Below, piece by piece: positions 7,177 through 9,795 of a stretch of DNA of 9,795 bases. How positions within the stretch are numbered: position 1 is the first letter of the stretch; every line of letters begins with the position of its first letter. A program made the translations under genes and the position numbers. Below the pieces are notes generated by a model. It saw only the letters and a list, made by a program, of their open reading frames with translations. It did no database searches and was not told the DNA's origin. The stretch is from CAZJRQ01 sp964548535 (GTDB lineage Bacteria > Bacillota > Clostridia > Oscillospirales > Ruminococcaceae), in NCBI GenBank assembly GCA_964548535.1, contig CAZJRQ010000055.1, positions 1 to 9,795 of the forward strand, read 5' to 3'.

Positions 7177-7821
7177 ATGGGTAGCGAATTGGTGCTGAAG
7201 AAAATTAAAAAAGGTGCAGTGTGCTGTATTATTTGGGGTGTTATTTTAACTGTTTTAGGTGCATTTTTATCATTTTGTTTCTTGGTTACAGGAGATAGTG
7301 ATGAATTTTGGTTTTTATATCTTGTCTTTGCAATAGCATTTGTTTGCGGTATTTTGCTTTTGAATACAGGAACAAAAAATATTAAACATCCAGAGAAATC
7401 AAAGACAATCAAAAACAATCCAGACTTGCTTAGTCAGGCTGATGAGCTTTTTATAAACACTAAGTATGAGGATAAATTTATAATGCTTTCTGACCGTGTT
7501 ATAGCAAACAAGAAAAATATAACTCAAATGTCATATTTAGATGACGTTTTTTTGATGTATGTTCATAAAACGAGTTATAATTTTATTCCATCGAGTAAAG
7601 AGATTTATATCGAAACTGCTACAGGACGCATTGCAATCAATGTATACGGTCGAACAAAAGCAACTATGGATGAACTTGCTGGCAGAATATGCGAACTATG
7701 TCCAAATGCTGGAGTAGGATATACACCTGAAAATTTGCAGTATTTGGCTTATAAGCGAGAGGAATATAAGCAAGCGCAAAATAATAATGTAGCAGAAAAT
7801 GCAGAACAATTTATGCCATAA
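7177..7821 (+). CDS. Unrecognised two-helix membrane protein
   Basis: I do not recognise this 214-residue protein. It starts with a basic stretch (K8, K9, K11, K12), then two hydrophobic helices (about 14-38 and 44-63) joined by a short acidic loop (GDSDEF). By the positive-inside rule both ends should be cytoplasmic, with a hairpin in the membrane. The remaining 150 residues form a soluble domain that reads like a small beta-rich fold: KFIMLSDRVIANKK, then DDVFLMYVHKT, FIPSSKEIYIETATGRIAINVYG, and a helix with RICELCPNAGVGYTPENLQYL. Alternating strands and one C-terminal helix would suit a PH-like or similar scaffold, but this is only an impression. There is no signal peptide cleavage site or catalytic motif. 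The next gene starts 31 nt after its stop with its own ribosome binding site, and both end at the same terminator, so they probably form one operon. Its codon use resembles its neighbours. Confidence 0.85.
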   Translation: MGSELVLKKIKKGAVCCIIWGVILTVLGAFLSFCFLVTGDSDEFWFLYLVFAIAFVCGILLLNTGTKNIKHPEKSKTIKNNPDLLSQADELFINTKYEDKFIMLSDRVIANKKNITQMSYLDDVFLMYVHKTSYNFIPSSKEIYIETATGRIAINVYGRTKATMDELAGRICELCPNAGVGYTPENLQYLAYKREEYKQAQNNNVAENAEQFMP

Positions 7822-7839
7822 AATCAGATTAACAGTTGT

Positions 7840-7845
7840 AAAGGA
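7840..7845 (+). promoter_or_regulatory. Ribosome binding site that sets the QueG-like start
   Basis: AAAGGA lies 7 nt before the ATG at 7853. The longer in-frame start at 7799 lies inside the upstream gene and lacks a site, and its extra 18 residues (rich in N, K and H) are not family-like. Confidence 0.8.
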
Positions 7846-7852
7846 CAATTTT

Positions 7853-8512
7853 ATGACCCAAAATACGATAGAAAAAATACTTGAAAACTATCCTGATATT
7901 TTGTATGGATATGCAGATATTTCCTACTCAGACTATAGAAATCAGTATAAATCAGCGCTGGTTATCGCAGTGCCGTATACCAATCAGCTTGTTATAGCTA
8001 ATTACTCAGAAATTGCGTTTGAAGAGGGAATTATCGGCGCAAGAGAAATCATAAATTCGATACATAAAAAGCTCGAGCCAGCCCTGAAAAATCACGCAGT
8101 TAGGTACTATATTCCGCCTGTTGCCCAAAGTAGTGAGGAAGATTTAGTTGCACCTTTTTCCTTTAAATATGCAGCCGTAAATGCAGGGCTAGGTTGGATT
8201 GGTAAAAACGATGTCGTGATTACAGAAAAATATGGCCCAAGAGTGCGTTTGTCAGTAGTTTTGATTGATGAGATTCTGCCGCTTGGTGAGCCGATTACAA
8301 AGAGTAAATGTCCAGAAAATTGCTTAAAATGCGTAGATGTTTGCCCGCATAATACCCTTTTTGGAGTTGCATGGGATATAAAAAAACGTCGTGATGAGCT
8401 GATTGATTATAAATTATGTAACCAAAAAAGAAGCCTGTTTATAGAAAAACATGGCAGAAAAAACTCCTGTGGACTATGCCTTGTGGCTTGTCCGTTCGGA
8501 GTAAATAATTGA
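7853..8512 (+). CDS. Short QueG-like (COG1600-type) double [4Fe-4S] protein
   Basis: The 219-residue protein has the core of the epoxyqueuosine reductase-like family. An N-terminal domain with SALVIAVPY (34-42) leads to the family signature AGLGWIGKN (111-119). The C-terminal ferredoxin-like domain has eight cysteines: C153, C157, C160, C164 (before P165), C189, C206, C209 and C213 (before P214). That is the right number and order for two [4Fe-4S] clusters. True QueG is about 310-390 residues, binds cobalamin and reduces epoxyqueuosine to queuosine in tRNA. This protein ends right after the clusters. The QueG Asp-Ser/Thr-x-Pro...Glu-Arg motif before the signature is not clear; DLVAPFSFK (97-105) stands there instead, with D97 only a possible equivalent. 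Substrate and cofactor are therefore unknown. It is probably a redox enzyme of a short paralogous group common in anaerobes. It is second in an operon behind a membrane protein and ends at a strong terminator. Confidence 0.85.
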   Translation: MTQNTIEKILENYPDILYGYADISYSDYRNQYKSALVIAVPYTNQLVIANYSEIAFEEGIIGAREIINSIHKKLEPALKNHAVRYYIPPVAQSSEEDLVAPFSFKYAAVNAGLGWIGKNDVVITEKYGPRVRLSVVLIDEILPLGEPITKSKCPENCLKCVDVCPHNTLFGVAWDIKKRRDELIDYKLCNQKRSLFIEKHGRKNSCGLCLVACPFGVNN

Positions 8513-8523
8513 TGTAAATAGAA

Positions 8524-8563
8524 AAAAGCCATTAGTGAATTTTCACTAATGGCTTTTGTTTTT
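8524..8563 (+). terminator. Strong intrinsic terminator, probably bidirectional
   Basis: AAAAGCCATTAGTGAA (8524-8539) pairs perfectly with TTCACTAATGGCTTTT (8542-8557), followed by GTTTTTTA. The hairpin begins 11 nt after the QueG-like stop. The A-run before the stem (8522-8527) becomes a T-run on the other strand, so it could also stop leftward transcription, including read-through from the acetyltransferase gene. Confidence 0.95.
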
Positions 8564-8645
8564 ATAGTAGAATTGCATAATCTGACGATAGATGATTTAT
8601 GCAAAAATACAGTTTATATTTTACTTAATATATATTTCGTTCAAA

Positions 8646-8665
8646 GTTGCACGTTTCGGTGCAAC
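8646..8665. repeat. Perfect 7-bp inverted repeat
   Basis: GTTGCAC (8646-8652) and GTGCAAC (8659-8665) pair around a GTTTCG loop. This is the most GC-rich structure in the intergenic region. No T-run follows on either strand within a few bases, so it is not a standard terminator. It could be an RNA stem or a protein-binding palindrome; nothing in the sequence decides which. Confidence 0.6.
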
Positions 8666-8816
8666 AAAATAGCGTTTTTTGACTATTAGTAAGAAGGGCT
8701 TTTTCAAAAAGTAAATCCTTGAAAGATAAATTTCTTCAAATTTGATCGACTAGATATAGATATAATTTTTGTGAAGAAAAATCTTTGGGACAATTTTGAT
8801 AAGTCAAAATCACAGT

Positions 8817-8978
8817 GAAAAATTGAATATAGTTATTATTAATTTTAATTACAAAAAATTAAGTTGCCTTCATGAATTTTCCGAAGCAAATAGTTCAGCT
8901 TTGGAAAATAATATTCCAACGAAAAATTTAATATAGTTACTAAAAATCTAAACTGCAAAGAATCAAATTGTTTTGATG
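8817..8978. repeat. Diverged direct repeat with 104-bp period
   Basis: The segments 8817-8874 and 8921-8978 align without gaps. By hand count 44 of 58 positions match, with 20 of 22 in the first block (GAAAAATTgAATATAGTTAt against GAAAAATTtAATATAGTTAc). Of the 14 differences 9 are transitions, as expected for an old duplication under drift. Similarity continues weakly beyond 8978 after a one-base gap. No third clear copy is present. The duplicated element has no recognised function. Confidence 0.55.
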
Positions 8979-9062
8979 ATTTTCTAAACTAAGAAATTTA
9001 TCATATCATTTAATAGCGAAAATCTAGAGAAATTCAAGCATGGAAAATCTTGAGATAATTTA

Positions 9063-9689
9063 CTATCTTGCATGTTCACCAGCGTAATCGTCGACGTCGA
9101 ATTTACGGTCTTTAAAATAGTATCCTAAATCTTCGTCAGTGATTTCACGAATGATTTTGCATGGATTTCCAGCGGCGATACAGTTGTCGGGAATGTCTTT
9201 TGTAACAACACTTCCGGCACCGATTACTACATTTTTACCGATATTTACACCTGGCAAAACACACGTGTTTCCGCCGATCCAAACGTTATCGCCAATAGTG
9301 ATATCGATTCCATATTCGTATCCGGAATTTCTTGGAATATGGTGGACTGGGTGACCTGCTGTGTAGATTGAAACGTTCGGTGCGAACATTACATTTTCGC
9401 CGATTTTTACTCTGCCGACGTCCAAAATTACGCAGTTGAAGTTTGCATAAAAATTGTCGCCAACTTCAATATTTCTGCCGTAGTCGCAGTGAAAAGGTGC
9501 TTCAATATTTATGATTTCACCTGTTTTTCCGAGAATTTTCTTGATTAATTCTGATTTTTCTCCCAATCTTTCTGGTGGCAAATTGTTGTATTCATAACAG
9601 CGTTCTTGGTTTGAAATTCTGTCCTTCGGCAAATCGTCGAGCCATGCTTTGTATGGCAGATTTGCAAGCATTCTTTCTTTTTGATTCAT
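9063..9689 (-). CDS. Maltose/galactoside-type O-acetyltransferase
   Basis: This 208-residue protein belongs to the Maa/LacA/NodL group, which moves acetyl from acetyl-CoA to a sugar hydroxyl in the cytoplasm. The N-terminal maltose acetyltransferase domain (about 4-57) starts KERMLANLPYKAWLDDLP and includes RCYEYNNLPP (30-39). A left-handed beta-helix of hexapeptide repeats follows (about 72-190), with YANFNCVILD (81-90), the catalytic histidine H113 in TAGHPVH (110-116), GDNVWIGGN and GAGSVVTKDIPDNCIAAGNP. The tail (DRKFDVDDYAGEHAR) is slightly longer than in LacA. The natural substrate cannot be told from sequence. The start at 9689 was chosen over the Met at 9734 because the promoter's predicted start point (about 9728) lies downstream of the latter, and AAAGGA stands 9 nt before 9689. 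It is a single-gene unit running towards the plus-strand operon. Confidence 0.93.
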   Translation of the reverse strand: MNQKERMLANLPYKAWLDDLPKDRISNQERCYEYNNLPPERLGEKSELIKKILGKTGEIINIEAPFHCDYGRNIEVGDNFYANFNCVILDVGRVKIGENVMFAPNVSIYTAGHPVHHIPRNSGYEYGIDITIGDNVWIGGNTCVLPGVNIGKNVVIGAGSVVTKDIPDNCIAAGNPCKIIREITDEDLGYYFKDRKFDVDDYAGEHAR

Positions 9690-9698
9690 GATGAAAAA

Positions 9699-9704
9699 TC
9701 CTTT
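9699..9704 (-). promoter_or_regulatory. Ribosome binding site that sets the acetyltransferase start
   Basis: AAAGGA on the minus strand lies 9 nt before the ATG at 9689. It rules in the 208-residue form over a 223-residue reading that would begin upstream of the predicted transcription start. Confidence 0.85.
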
Positions 9705-9734
9705 CTTTTTATATCTTTTGCCTATTAAATTCAT

Positions 9735-9763
9735 ATTATATCATATATATTTTTTAATGTCAA
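9735..9763 (-). promoter_or_regulatory. Fully consensus promoter of the acetyltransferase gene
   Basis: On the minus strand, TTGACA (9763-9758) and TATAAT (9740-9735) are both perfect, with a 17-bp spacer and a TG extension just before the -10 (TGaTATAAT). The start point would be near 9728, giving a leader of about 39 nt. Positions 9764-9795 upstream show no further feature. Confidence 0.9.
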
Positions 9764-9795
9764 TAGCGATGTTATGTACTGACAACGAACGCATG

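Larger units (their letters stand above)
8564..9062. other. Gene-free AT-rich intergenic region
   Basis: These roughly 500 bp separate two converging genes. I find no ribosome binding site with a credible reading frame on either strand and no convincing promoter. A TTGACT at 8679-8684 lacks a -10 at the right distance. The region holds several small inverted repeats: GCATAA/TTATGC (8575-8602), GTTGCAC/GTGCAAC (8646-8665), CTTTTT/AAAAAG (8699-8711), ATTTTGA/TCAAAAT (8793-8810), TTGGAA/TTCCAA (8901-8919) and ATCAAA/TTTGAT (8962-8977). It also holds a diverged direct repeat. No clear terminator for the minus-strand gene is visible; a weak TCAAG/CTTGA pair (9034-9053) is the only candidate. Confidence 0.7.

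Noticed and set aside
8679..8707. Possible promoter in the long intergenic region (TTGACT)
   Set aside because: No -10-like hexamer occurs 16-18 bp downstream.
8564..9062. CRISPR array or insertion sequence in the repeat-bearing region
   Set aside because: Only two diverged copies exist, with no regular spacers, transposase fragment, terminal inverted repeats or target duplication.

Overview
The window looks like a chromosomal housekeeping segment from a low-GC Gram-positive bacterium, most likely class Clostridia and plausibly the Ruminococcaceae/Oscillospiraceae. The reasons are purine-rich ribosome binding sites (AAAGGA or GGAGG) before every gene, near-perfect TTGACx-17-TATAAT promoters, AT-rich intergenic DNA, and the order glmU ... 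pth-mfd. That order is the core of the Bacillota cluster glmU-prs-ctc-pth-mfd. The lineage is inferred from these traits; no rRNA or tRNA is present to confirm it.

Layout. Positions 1-135 hold a GC-richer structured stretch that resembles the 3' two thirds of 6S RNA and is cut by the window edge. A consensus promoter (119-147) starts where this structure ends and drives glmU (231-1664), the bifunctional enzyme making UDP-GlcNAc for peptidoglycan. A second consensus promoter (1731-1759) drives an XRE-type regulator fused to about eight membrane helices (1793-2818), which sits where prs and ctc lie in the Bacillus cluster. A stem-loop (2830-2867) separates it from pth (2900-3523, peptidyl-tRNA hydrolase) and mfd (3597-7049, transcription-repair coupling factor).

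A third promoter (7096-7124, extended -10) drives a two-gene unit. The first gene is an unrecognised two-helix membrane protein (7177-7821). The second is a short QueG-like protein with two predicted [4Fe-4S] clusters (7853-8512). The unit ends at a strong, probably bidirectional terminator (8524-8563). About 500 bp of AT-rich DNA follows, with small hairpins and one diverged 104-bp-period direct repeat but no convincing gene. The last gene, on the minus strand (9063-9689), is a maltose/galactoside-type O-acetyltransferase with a fully consensus promoter (9735-9763).

Together the plus-strand genes cover cell-wall precursor synthesis, recycling of stalled peptidyl-tRNA and repair at stalled RNA polymerase. 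Four annotated starts were moved downstream from the longest reading frame because of ribosome binding sites or promoter position: mfd, the membrane protein, the QueG-like protein and the acetyltransferase. I do not see a clear new defence or mobile system. The most open items are the membrane-anchored regulator inside the glmU-pth-mfd cluster, the membrane protein/QueG-like pair, and the repeat-bearing intergenic region.
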